The position numbers were made by a program, and so were the translations under genes. This document shows positions 46,078 to 57,359 of a stretch of 64,000 bases of DNA, in pieces (positions within the stretch are counted from its first letter, which is position 1; each line of letters starts with the position of its first letter). Origin of the DNA: Theristus sp. LFF4_11 (taxonomy: Eukaryota; Nematoda; Chromadorea; Monhysterida; Xyalidae); the NCBI GenBank assembly GCA_030248135.1, contig JASANC010002726.1, positions 1-64,000 of the forward strand, in the 5' to 3' direction. The notes below the pieces were generated by a model. The model was not told the origin of the DNA. It ran no database searches and saw only the letters and a list, made by a program, of their open reading frames with translations.

Positions 46078-48168
46078 GGTAAAAGTGCATAGTGGCCAAC
46101 GTGCATAGTGGCCATGAAAAATGCCTAGTTATAGTGTCCAAAACATATCCCAAAGTGGCCACGACATATAGCAGAGTGGCCAATGCCTATGGACAAGTGT
46201 CCAATAGCTATAACATAGTGGCCAATAAACATGCATAGTGGCCAATACAGGGTTTTAAATAATGCTGTTACAGGGTGATCCAGAAGTTATGATTTTTGAA
46301 CTTTGTTGTTATTTCTGGCACATTCAAGTGACAAACTATTGCTTGAATGTGTTGCAAATCATTTCATGTTTGTTGAGCAGCTTTGGGATCAACAACAAAT
46401 GCAAATTGTGCAATTCAACGGTTCTATATTGGCGAGTTTTGTATTATGTGATTCGCACAATTATGATTTTTGATTCAATAGGGGAGAGCGATAATCGATA
46501 CAAGTTGTTGACAAGACGCGGTCAAACCAGGTGATGTTTGACTTTTACAGCTGCATTTATACAAACAAATGCATTATGTTGGTCAACCCTTTTATTCTGG
46601 TTAACTCATCACTTTTGGATACATACCGTATTACCCCCATTAAACCCCCCCCCCACCAATAAACCCCCACCCCCACGACAAGTTTCCGAATAATCCCCCC
46701 CCACAAATAATCCCCCATGGGGGATTATTGGAAACCTGTTTGAAACACATACCTAGCGAATTCAATGGCTGGTTGCAGTGAAAATGATGAAATTGTGCTA
46801 CCAAAGGCCCCAAATGGATGAGTTAATGGTAATTTCATTACAAAAGGCTGTTATAAAAGGAAATTTCTATGTAGAGTAGAAGTGCGACTTTCTTGCCTGC
46901 CATGCAAGGTATTTTTGCCATTTTTCAATAAACCCCCACCCCTAGAATTTGTTTGTAAGTAAACCCCCCCCCCCAACGGGTCGTTTCGAGAGCGACCGCC
47001 GATGCCATTGGCGATGATGCTCGGTGATCACCACACCAAATGATCAGTGATGCGGCACAACAGACGACTGCGATGCCATGGCGGTTTACCACAGATCAGA
47101 CAGTAAACAAAAGCTGACGCGGTCAGAAACATACAACCCACACGCGCGCGCAATACATGTAAACATTTGAAAAACCATCCCATAGCCACATACTTTTTTA
47201 TCGAAAACTCGAACGTCACTCCAGGGTACCGCAAACGTGTCTATCGAGCCATATTGTGTGGCTGCCATATTGACTGACCCCCCAATCCAATGCAACCCGG
47301 CCATTTTTCAAATCTAAAACAAGTTGTCGCACTTATGAAAATAAAAGTGCCACATATCTGCGTTAAAAAAGTTTGTAATTTTGTTTGTATTTATGAGTTT
47401 TGTAACTAAATAAGTTTTTGACAGAAAATTACTGAACACGAAAATTCATCTCAAACAACAATTGCAAGAAAACCCGGAAGCTGACACACAAAATAAGACG
47501 AGTGATACCTGGTTCCAAATCTGTCATGGTCGAAACAAGCCCAGCGATCAGCATGCGGCCTTCCAACGGGGACAAACGGGTATAAACAACACATGTCATT
47601 TGTTTTCGGCATCTATTTGTGTGCTTTAGTTCACCATCTCTATTATTAAATTTACAATGTGTAACCGCGTTTCATTGCTTGTGTAAGTGCTGCTGTCAAA
47701 CGTCACATTGGTTTGACCGCGTCTTGTCAGCAACTTGCATCGATTATCGATCTCCCCTTGATTCAAAAATTACAATTGTATGAATCACATAATACAAAAC
47801 TCGCCAACGTAGAACCGGTATTTTGCAAAATTTGCCTTTGTTGTTGATCACAAAACTGAACAAACTCATTAAACAAACATGAAATGATTTGCAACACATT
47901 CAAGCAACAGTTTGTCACTTGTATGTGCCAGAAATAACAACAAAGCTCAAAAATCATAACTTCTGGATCACCCTGTAACAGCATTATTTAAAACCCTGTG
48001 TTGGCCACTATGCATGTCTATTGGCCACTATGTTATAGCTATTGGACACTTGTCCATAGGCATTGGCCACTCTGCTATATGTCGTGGCCACTTTGGCATA
48101 TGTTTTGGACACTATAGCTAGGCATTTTTCATGGCCACTATGCACGTTGGCCACTATGCACTTTTACC
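46078..48168. mobile_element. foldback element 3, arms with GCATAGTGGCCAA repeats
   Basis: Two inverted arms of about 470 bases, 46078-46541 and 47698-48168, are closely similar over their whole length. The outer 180 bases of each are tandem or spaced copies of a unit like GCATAGTGGCCAA; the inner part is single-copy (ACAGGGTGATCCAGAAG, GACGCGGTCAAACC). The interior of about 1.15 kb has C-rich runs (46637-46732, 46930-46975) and no open frame with a domain. Length 2,091 bases. Both arms contain the same short open frame reading MLLQGDPEVMIFELCCY, which may be chance or a relic. Confidence 0.85.
46637..46975 (-). other. C-rich runs, possible G-quadruplex on minus strand
   Basis: Three clusters of five or more C runs joined by AATAAA or AATAAT spacers (about 46637-46685, 46696-46715, 46929-46972). 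The complement has four or more G5+ tracts within 30-60 bases. They lie inside foldback element 3. Confidence 0.55.
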
Positions 48169-48289
48169 CCCAAAGCTAGGATTAGAAAAAAGTGAAAATA
48201 CCAATTTTTTCAAATGATTATTTTATTTTATTTTTAGTTGACTTAGAAAAATTTCAAAATGCCGGAGGAAAATCTGATGGTCAATTAAA

Positions 48290-48430
48290 ATAGGGCATTC
48301 AGTTTTGCACTTTCAGAACTAAATAAACCATTTTAGTCTTTAAAATAGGTAAAACCTTTTTATGAAAATTACCCTTCAACATCGATTTGGACCTACCTTT
48401 TGCAGCATGTGGATCCAAAACCAGTTCGTG
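48290..48430 (+). repeat. dispersed repeat, copy of 29280-29440
   Basis: Shares TTATGAAAATTACCC and TGTGGATCCAAAACCAG with the core of foldback element 2. It starts about 120 bases beyond the right arm of foldback element 3. Confidence 0.6.
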
Positions 48431-49117
48431 TTTCTCGTTCCAAATGATTGTTCTGTGTTCGTTCCACAGTAGTTTCTTGAATGCTTCAGAGAGAAAGCGT
48501 GCTGATTGACATTGTTGTTGATTAACAACGCTGCGCTACTTCGAAACGGCAATTTGGCCACAGCTACGAGTTGCCAAGCAGTTTTTTTAATTTCAGAAAC
48601 GTATTTTTTCGGTTTTTGCGAACTTGTCCATTAACGAGCTCATGAAACCAATTGCAGAATCTTATACCGGTATGCCAGTATACGAACTTTGCCCGTCGAT
48701 CTTTGGCCTGAAAGTAGAAATTGTCACATATCAAGTCCACACGATATCCTAGGCAAAAAATTATAAAGCTACTTTCTGTGGAAAGTAGCTTAAACGCATT
48801 TTCAGAAGAACCATTTTGATAGCCATTTTGATTTTAATTAATTAAAAAGTTAATTAAGAAAAACCAGATTTTTTTGAAGAATTTAAAAAAAAGATTAAAA
48901 AATTCGAACCTCTAAGACACACAAGCATTGAAAGAGTGGAAAGAAAAAAGCTACTGATGAAAGAGATTAAAGAAACATTTGTTTGTCTGTTTCGTTTTTT
49001 AGTGCACAGGTGTCAGACTTAAAAATCGTCAACATTGAAAATGTTCAAACACCATTTTAGCGAAATCAATGCTTTTTTACTCGGTAAGTGAACGTTACAA
49101 TGTTGCTTTGTTTCGTA

Positions 49118-49381
49118 CAGTATGGCCGAATAAATGAGGCAGTCCATCAAGGCGGGATCAGTCGAAGACTAGGAGTTGTCTTTTTCAAAAATGCCAACAT
49201 AACTCCTAATCATGTGTGCAAGGAAGAAAGAATGAACCGCACAGCAGGAAGAATCCATTGGTTTAAAAAACGCGGCAAATTTTTCACACAATTTGGTTAC
49301 TGAACGTCTTTTTTCTTTCTTTCAAATTTCGCGCGCTCCTTGCACCCTGAAAAAAGCTGCCATGTTTACTCGGCCATTCCG
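49118..49381 (-). mobile_element. TA-flanked MITE (family D), copy 3
   Basis: Inverse orientation: CAGTATGGCCGAATAAATGA at the left, GTTTACTCGGCCATTCCG at the right, TA on both sides. It ends only 74 bases before the first coding exon of the C-type lectin/PAN gene. Confidence 0.82.
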
Positions 49382-49455
49382 TACTCATAGAATGTTCGGA
49401 ATATTCCCGCGCATTTGTAACTGTTGTCTCTTTTGAGCAATGAAAAATTACAGTA

Positions 49456-51208
49456 ATGGCTGAACTAATTCATTGGTCAACTACTGCTGACTCGCTGTGT
49501 GCGTCACTTAGTCAAGCGCATGTTGAGCATCGAGGCTTCTGTTTCTGGCAGGGTCACGACGATAACTGTAACACGGAGAACGATCCGGACGTGGCACGGG
49601 TGAGTGACACTACAGTACCATGTAGATCGTAAAATTCTATGTTTAAAAATGTCCCACTACAAAAAAACGGAAATCGTAGCTTTGGCAGGCACTCTTATGA
49701 AATTCTTACGTTGTGTGTGATGCACCAGCGTCCGAGGGGCCCTCGTCTTGGGGATGACCGTGAAAGATCACTCCACTCCATCACTCCCCGCATTGGTGCA
49801 ACGTGCAACACACCGTGCAACGATAACAACTAAAATCCTTTCAGGCCAGATGCAAAGCTGTGCATCCGCGTGCCGAAATTGCCGTGCCTGCTGATCAGAC
49901 CGCATATATCGCTGTTTGCAACATGCTGGTATGGCGGTTGAATGACTTTATGTTATGAGCCTTGAGGTTGAACGGTCGCCCAGGCACAAACCATTGCACA
50001 TGCCAGTATTGATGCCAAAGTTTTACCTCACAGTTCTTTATGACAAAATTTTGTTGTTGTTGTTGTTGTTGTTGTGATTTTTAGGCGATGTTTTTAGCCA
50101 GGGCTAACCCAGAGAAGCGTACAGAACGCCATTGAGTAGGGCGCCCATCGAGTTTTCTCTGTCATTAAGTGCCTATACACCCCTCGGCGGGGCTCGATCC
50201 CCCGAGCGCACAGACTGTAGTTTAACGCACTACCACCAGGCCACGAGGGTGCCAAACTATTTTCAAGCCAAAAATGATCATGTTTAAAAAAAGGCCAAGC
50301 GGGTTTTCAATCATTGTCCTTTTTGCGCAAAAATGGCATGACCCGGATTTCGTCACGAACGCTGGTATGGCAGGAAGTGCAGCATAAAGAGGGGTATGTG
50401 CCATGGTACGTGCAATGGCACTTTTAAACGCGTGCCATTTCAGACAAGCACACCGTGCTCCGGCAGTGGCTGGGCACGGATCAGTTTGATTCGACCGAAC
50501 AACACGAACTACGATGGCTGGCAGTGGACGGTGCCCGGCGAGCCGACTGTGTCGCCAGACGCCAGCTGGATGCAGGCTAACTGGCACCCTTCGTACTCCG
50601 CATCGGCTGGCACGAATCTCTGCATGTACGTCAAAATTGGCACCAACACGATGGGCAACAATTGGCTGACGACGTTCAATGTCGGCTTCGTCTGTCAATA
50701 TCGTGAGTGCGTGAACAACATCCTCGTCGTTCTCCGGTGTGACCATGTGCTGTTGGTTGTTCCACGAAGCACGTTCATTATTTCACGTCAACAATTTATT
50801 ACTCGTTTCTCAGGGCGTCCTGAACACTTTGTTTCTTTCTCAGCGTAAAACTTGTTGCTATGATGAAACGTATTTACTCAAAGCAGTGATCTCATAACAG
50901 ATGAACTTCCACTTCAATAGCAAACAATTTTTCGCTGACTCTTTCCACTGGACACAGGCATCAACGGCATCAACTACGAGCAGGTCGCACGCACTGAAGG
51001 CACCGGAGAGTCCGTGCTTGCAACCCTAAGCGCGCAGCATCGCCTACAGTGTGCCATGTGGTGCAGTAAACGGCTGCTCTGTTACGCGTTTACGTGGATG
51101 AACGAACAAACGAGCGACAATTGTAAACTGCACTGGATGACGCCGCAGGACGCGCGGTTCACATCGGTCGCAAACTCACTCGCTGATTTGTTTGTGGTCG
51201 CGCAATGA
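49456..51208 (+). CDS. C-type lectin domain plus Apple/PAN-like domain protein
   Basis: Four exons in phase: 49456(?)-49599, 49845-49928, 50444-50702, 50958-51208 (about 245 residues). The first exon carries GFCFWQGHDDNCN. The second and third carry a C-type lectin domain: ARCKAVHPRAEIA, YIAVCNML, WARISLIRP, DGWQWTVPGEP, ANWHP, NLCMYVKIG, FNVGFVCQY. The last exon has a cysteine pattern (LQCAMWCSKRLLCYAFTW, DNCKLHWM) like Apple/PAN modules, which bind proteins or sugars. The frame is open to an ATG at 49456 but no signal peptide follows it, so the true first exon is probably upstream and unseen, or lost; the TA-flanked MITE just upstream may mark the break. A secreted or membrane-bound recognition protein is the likely role. 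Confidence 0.75.
50044..50252 (-). mobile_element. tRNA-derived SINE family 2, copy 2
   Basis: Inverse copy of 13628-13800: tRNA-like head near 50180-50252 (complement of CCTCGTGGCCTGGTGGTAG and GGATCGAGCCCC), shared body, and an (AAC)n tail seen here as GTTGTTGTT at 50052-50075. It lies in an intron of the C-type lectin/PAN gene. Confidence 0.8.
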
Positions 51209-52068
51209 TGATATGTGGCGTTTTTATTCAGTGATCTCAATCGTTGTTGTTCTCATGGTGATGACACGTTAAAAATTGTCCCAAATCGTGACCCGTGTCC
51301 TGTCCCGTGTCCTGTCCGATCCCGGGCAAAAATTGCTTAGAATGCCAGTAACGAACCGGTATTGTTCTGGCAACATTTTCCAGTCGATTTTAACAATTTT
51401 TAGCAATACGCGGCGGGACAGGACATGGGACACGAGTTGCGACATACTTTATTAACGCGGAAATACTCTTGTCTGAAGTCGTCGACTTTTCCAGACAGTT
51501 TTTTTTTTAACTTTTAGTGTCATTCACAAACTAACACACATTTTGATCTTCATGGACAGTTTGTCGCCGCAAGTTTGTCGTCGTTTGAGAATAAACTTGC
51601 TAAACTGGTCTTTTATAAGTTGTTTGGGGCGAACATTCCTTGTGCCAAAACAGTATGCCAGACTCCATTAAATAAATTTTAGTGCTGGCTGTGAATGCTA
51701 AATGCATTCAACAATTTTTCATCCTGCAAAACTCAACACCATAAACATGTGTTTACTTTGGCGTTTATGATTTATACAAAAAGTCATTTTGCAAAATTTT
51801 CTCTCGTTCAAATGGCTGATGACACTGATAACGTTTCCAAAGCAAAACAGAAAGATTAACATTCATCAAGGTTTATTCAGCCTTTTTTAGCAATGATGAT
51901 AACGTTTGCTGGCGAAATTTAAAAAAACATACCCACAAGATATGTCTGAAAACACCAGGTACTTACTGCATACTACTTGTTTTCGGTTATTCAAAACGTA
52001 TGATCAAGAAATTTCGGGGCCAAATGAGTTTTCGTAAATTTAGAAAAGTTAAAAAAAGTAATTTCCAG
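51209..52068. other. intergenic; missing STRA6-like 5' exon expected here or upstream
   Basis: No recognisable exon. An ATG followed by a short acidic frame at 51814 (MADDTDN, before GTTTCC) is a weak candidate for the STRA6-like first exon but cannot be supported. Confidence 0.35.
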
Positions 52069-55000
52069 TGTTTCCTGCAAGATTCTGCTGCACGTCACGT
52101 CCGCGCAACAGCAGCAATACACGAAATCAGTGTCGTACTACATTCTGATTCCGGGCGTACGTGAAGATGCCAGTTGGAGAGATCTTTCAATCTAGTAGTT
52201 TTAGATTTTAAAAAATGTCGAAAATTCGCCGTTCAATTCCAAGTTTGCAGGTTTTGTCGGCCACGATCTTCTGTTTCGCGCAACGTCGCCGTTCGTTATG
52301 GCACTCGATGCTCGGCGGCCGTCCGGCAGTGGCCGTGTTGGTGTTTGATTTTGGCAAACCGCAATTTACGAGAAACGCATTTGCGTTTTGGAGTGTTTAA
52401 AGTCAAAAAGTCCTGTAAAATAGAAGCGAATTTAGAAAAATTTCCCTGAATACGCAGTCCAATCTATTTCCTGGACGAGCAACTCGACCGCGCCGGTCTG
52501 GTGGCCGCGTTTGGCGTTGCGTGTTCGTTGATCATGAGCGTCATTTTCGACGACAATCCCCCGTTCACGTGGACTGACAACATCCCGGCGGTGAAACGTG
52601 ACAGGCATTTGGCGATTATCAGTTGTTCTGTGTCAAAGAACTTTGTTTTTATCAAACCTAAGAACCAGCACGCACATCAGTGGTAATCAGTAATCACATG
52701 CTGGTTGTTTGTCATGTTATCTTCAATGTGACCACCAGTGTTCCAGCAAAGCAACCTGTCACAACGTTTTTCATGATACGTCTGACTGCCTTTAACATCA
52801 TCATAAATTTCATCTCTAGAAAATGTCGACGTTTTTCCAGCGCTCATGGTTCTTGCCAGCTCAATCTTGATCGGCTTCATCATTTTTCCGCTGGTCGCCG
52901 CAATCAGTAGTCGGCATTTCATTGGCTACGCCGTGGGCAGCGCCTACACTTGGTTGATATCGATCGTGTTGATTCTGGAGGATCTGCCATGCAGAGACTG
53001 GGTGTGCGCGAGATTGGCATTTTTGGTATTGTAGGTTTATCTAAACCTGTCTCATTTCTCGCAGAATACAGAATCTCAGTAAGAAAAACGAATGTATCGG
53101 TTTTGGTTAAAATCAAACACCTCCTTTGTAGATAAATATGTTCTTTCATCTGTCGCGAGCTTCGAGTTCTCAAAAATGTGACCGGTTTAAACAGACATAC
53201 TGTAACTTAACGTCACACTACAAATAAATTGTCTTGACTTCAGGTGTCAATTGTCAAACAGGCTGCCTACGACCTCCCGCTGTGGCTGTCAATGTTGTAT
53301 CTGTCAATCAGTATGCCGATTCGTGCGGTTCATGCCGCCGGGAACTCGATAACAAAGCCCGCTCAAATGGTGTTTGTTTGTGCTGCTGTGCTGTGATTCT
53401 TACGGGCGGCAATCCGCTCAGTTTTACACTGAAAAAAATAAGTTGAACATCAGATTTATTTTTTCCGTTTTCAAACGCAGCAATTCGAGTTCGTTCACCA
53501 CATCGACCACGCGCTGCAACATGTGCGCGAATTACTGAACGATCGGTTTGAGGTACGAACAGGGGATCAAAATCAAAATCAGGATCAAATGAGCAAAAGC
53601 AGGCGTTCACCACCGGTTGACAAATGGAAAAATGGTGCAATACTGTGCGGTTGGATGGCACAGGTGCAAGACACCGCCGCTGAAAAGTGAGTGAAGCGAG
53701 TCAGACTATGTGTGAGATATACGGAATGGCCGAGTAAACATGGCAACTTTTTTCAGGGTGCAAGGAGCGCGCGAAATTTGAATGAAACAAAAAAAAACGT
53801 TCAGAAACCAGATTGTGTGCCAAATTTGACGCGTTTTTTAGACTAATGGATTCTTCGTGCTATTCTGTTCATTTTTCTCCCTTGCACATATGAATAGGAA
53901 TTAAATTGGCAGTTTTAAAAAGGACAGCTCCTAGTCTGCGACTGATCCCGCCTTGATGGACTGCCTTATTTATTCGGCCATATTGTAGCTGAATATAATC
54001 GGTGTTTTCAGACGGTGCTAAATGTGTTTTACATTTCCACTAGATTTGATCAGAACAACGGCACGATTCTCCCGCGTTTGCGTCCGATAAAGGGTAACAA
54101 AAAAACAATTTGGAAGCGGCAGAATTTCAAACATTTTTTAAAGTTCTTAGAATGTTTTCGCAGGCTTTCGCTTGTCAGCGACCGTGGTGCTCGCAGTCAC
54201 GATCAGTGTCATTCTGACATACATGGTACGCAGAATGTTATTCGGGCGATGTGAATGGGCCATTGAAAACGGCAATTGATAAAAACTGAAACACATTGCC
54301 TACAACTTTGTTGAGACCGCAGTGAAGGGTATTCCGTCACTGTTGGACGGCGTCGCCGTGCTCGTCGATTTGCTCGATCGATATCTGCATTTTCCATCGG
54401 AAAGCGACTTCACGTTTTGGGTATGGCGCGGGGCTTCGCTCAATCCGTTTTTCAAACAATCTGGCGCTCTCTACAAGCCATCTGTCGCCGTCTTTTCCTT
54501 CCGAAGCAGTTGTGGTAGCACACAGCACACGGACATTTGTGAAGTGGTTGGACAGGACAGGTTATAGGACAGGTTTGGGGTAGGATCTTGATACGCGACA
54601 CAGACGTCGGGTCAGGCTTTGGGACATCTGACCCGGAGAAATCTGGTCAATTGTTTCAGTAATGATTAATAAAAATGGCTGACGAATCGCAAGCGCAGTA
54701 TGTGTTCCAGAGCAGATCGCTGAAAGCGCTGATCATCGTCGGTGTGTCGCTTGCGTTCCTCGGCAACTCCACCTCGCTGTTGTTCACCTTCAGCCGCTAT
54801 CGACGGCACCTCGCACGAATGCGTGCCGGCCAGTACAAGGGCATACCGCGCTACGGGCACACCTGGCAGCCAGCCGCTGTTGTGGTTCGTGGTGGTTGTG
54901 GAGTTGTGGTACGCCACGTTACTTATTGCCGGGGCTTGGTTGTCTCGAGTTTTGCGTGATTCCACTTTCTGCGTTGGGTTGTAAGACTACAGTTCTGCTG

Positions 55001-56655
55001 TAAAATGCTTTCCTCAGTTCTGCCTGGTGTTCGTCGCCGGGGGCACCCGGTATGCGTCTACTTTGTGAAGCCCGCAAACAGCGAATTTCATGTATTGAAG
55101 AAACTCACCTTGATTGCACGTTGCACCCAGTGTTTTTTAGTCGTTCTCAACGCGATACATCGGCTACCAGATGGCCTACGCCGCATGGGGGTTCATGATT
55201 CAAGCACTGCTGACGACGACGTTGATTTCGGCGCTCTATATTGTGGTTGCGGCTGAAATCAAGTACGAAATCGTGACGTGGGATTTCGTGAAGCGAATGT
55301 TTCTGAAATACGGGTTTGTGGTGTGTTTTTGTCAGGAAGATCACAAAAAAGTTCACTTTTTGAGGAATAATCTGTGCATATCGATTGCAATCGTCACATC
55401 AATAGTCAGTCGTTTCATTTCATTCATCCCAATTTTGCTTCACTTGAAAAACAAAAAAAACTTAACAAGATAGTCAGAAGGCAGTTTTAGAAAACTTGCA
55501 AATCTTGTTCGTGGAGGGAAGGGCTACTGACCAAGATTGTCAGCCTCTGGGTCACTTTTCAATTTCAGTGCTTGTCACTTTTGTTCTCCTTTTCCAGCGT
55601 GCCGTTCATCATTGTGCTCGCGATCACGTCTGCACAGCAGTTCCTTGTGAACAGGTTCTTTCTGCAAAAACTGCCGGACGGCACCAGACGCCTGCACATG
55701 GACAACAGGTCGTGTCATCGCGATGGCGTTTCCAGCAACACAAATTGTGTCCCACCGCAGATAAAAACGTGCACATTTGTCTTTACTTTTTTCAGACGCC
55801 TCTTCTACAACTTTCAATATTTCATGATCTTCTTCAATCTGCCGCTCGGCCTCTTCTCGTGTCTGAAGCGTGTTTTGCTCAATCTCGCGTTCGGCATCTG
55901 GCTGCTGCCTCGTTTGGACATCAGTCCGATGCCTCGGGCGTTGGAGCAACTCGACAAAGGTAGATACGTATTGTATGGGTTTGTGCGAACCGATCCGACC
56001 GAAATGACGTCATGTGCGCTGGAATGTGCGTCATGCACATTAAGCTGGAGGCTGGACGTTTATTTCAGCGAAAGAATACGCGAAAAAGTGAAACAGACAA
56101 ACAAACAATTGTGGTGCCCGCGCGCATTTTTGAAGCAAATTATTACATTGTGATTTCGGTCCGACACATTCGAATAAACCAACAATGGAAGTGAGATCGT
56201 GAATTTGCTGCATGGACAATGCGAATGATAGGTAATGAACAAAAAGTTCCAATCGTCAATCCAACGCAGGCTTCGCCTCGTACGTCTGCATGCTGGCGGT
56301 CGAGAACGCGCACACCAACCCGGTACTGGTGACGTTTTGCTATTTGCTCGACAACGAGTACAAACGCCGCACGAGTCGGCATCACCGGGGTTACACGATT
56401 GCAAAGAGTAACAACAACGATGCCGCGAATAGTGGTGATCCGACGCGAAGCACAGTTGCTGGAACTGTTCCATTGCGAGTTTTCACGACCACCACCGGCA
56501 TAACGGACACGGCACGTCGCAACACAATCCGGAATCGATGGGCAACCCTGATCACACTGCACAACAATCCGACGCTCCGGCGACATCGAAAGACCTACAT
56601 TGGGCATGACTCCGTGATTCGCGAGAATCGCACTGCACACATCACAAAGTTTTGA
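52069..56655 (+). CDS. STRA6: STRA6-like retinol-binding-protein receptor (5' partial)
   Basis: Fourteen exons: 52069-52156, 52251-52336, 52458-52597, 52841-53001, 53244-53369, 53481-53552, 54012-54093, 54164-54225, 54316-54420, 54699-~54881, 55141-55313, 55598-55708, 55796-55959, 56270-56655 (about 646 residues seen; human 667). Several stretches follow human STRA6 in order: RRRSLWHSMLGGRPA then YFLDEQLDRAG; LSMLYLSISMPIRAV; FRLSATVVLAVTVSV; SFSTRYIGYQMAYAAWGF; GVPFIIVLAITSAQQFL; MPRALEQLDKGFASYVCML; AHTNPVLVTFCYLL; and near the C-terminus WATLITLHNNPTLRRHRKT. At least nine hydrophobic segments fit the multipass fold. In vertebrates STRA6 takes retinol from circulating retinol-binding protein and binds calmodulin; ligand here is unknown. 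The exon 3/4 join and the exon 10 donor are least certain, and the start codon is not seen. Confidence 0.88.
53722..53985 (+). mobile_element. TA-flanked MITE (family D), copy 4
   Basis: CGGAATGGCCGAGTAAACAT at the left, TTATTCGGCCATATTG at the right, flanked by TA. It lies in the STRA6-like intron between exons 53481-53552 and 54012-54093. Confidence 0.82.
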
Positions 56656-57359
56656 AACAACCGATGTTTTCATTGAAAAGAACTTATTAACTTTTGCGAC
56701 AATATGCTGGTCTGCAACTGGGTGTGCTCATTTTTTTCATTTCTGTTACTGTTCTGGGATGATAACTGCAGTCTCTTTGGTTTTAACACCATGTCAGCAT
56801 CTGTTTTTTTGTGATTGAGTGACTAGCAAATGTTCGTCCTGATTGTGTGTTTGCTACTGTTGCGCATGATGGACGGATGCAGCTTCTGCTCGCTAACACA
56901 TCAAAAAATCAATAGATATGTCTCGCTTCTGCTGTTGTTAATGAAGCAAAACTTCCATGGTTATATCACGTATGTCAGACAATCAGAAGCACTATGCATC
57001 GTACAGATACAGAGTCGCCCAACACGTGGTTGCTAGGTTGACAATTTGACAGCCCGGCCACATAAGCAGCTGGTATCATACTCATGCAGGCTGAGGCGAC
57101 CAAAACAGCTCGATAAATTTTGTTTTCACATGTTTTGGTGAACGCAACGCAACACACGTATGTAGTTTACATTTTTTTTTCGTTGGACGCGCTAGAATTG
57201 CCACGCCGCTGGATTGACAGTTACCGACTCATTGGGCTTGGTTCGCCTGGGTTGCTTTGGTATTCTTGCGTGAACAGTAAAAACAACATCAGTCCCATCT
57301 GTGTTGACATATTGGCATTCTGTGAAAAACAACAAACACAAATAAGCAAGCCCTCTGCG
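56656..57359. other. intergenic between two plus-strand genes
   Basis: About 700 AT-rich bases between the STRA6-like stop and the start of the sphingomyelinase-like gene. No coding segment or named regulatory site. Confidence 0.45.

Larger units (their letters stand above)
43915..49455. other. gene-free, repeat-rich stretch
   Basis: About 5.5 kb without a supported gene. It holds repeat F (44338), two TA-flanked MITEs (45505, 49118), the long-armed element 46078-48168, and a dispersed repeat at 48290-48430. Open frames at 45036-45323 and 45595-45849 overlap repeats or AT-rich DNA and have no domain. Confidence 0.5.

Noticed and set aside
46262..46534. Open frame repeated in both arms of foldback element 3
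   Set aside because: Conservation is explained by the inverted arms; the frames differ after about 30 codons and show no domain.
50052..50075. GTT microsatellite
   Set aside because: It is the (AAC)n tail of the inverse SINE copy, not an independent feature.
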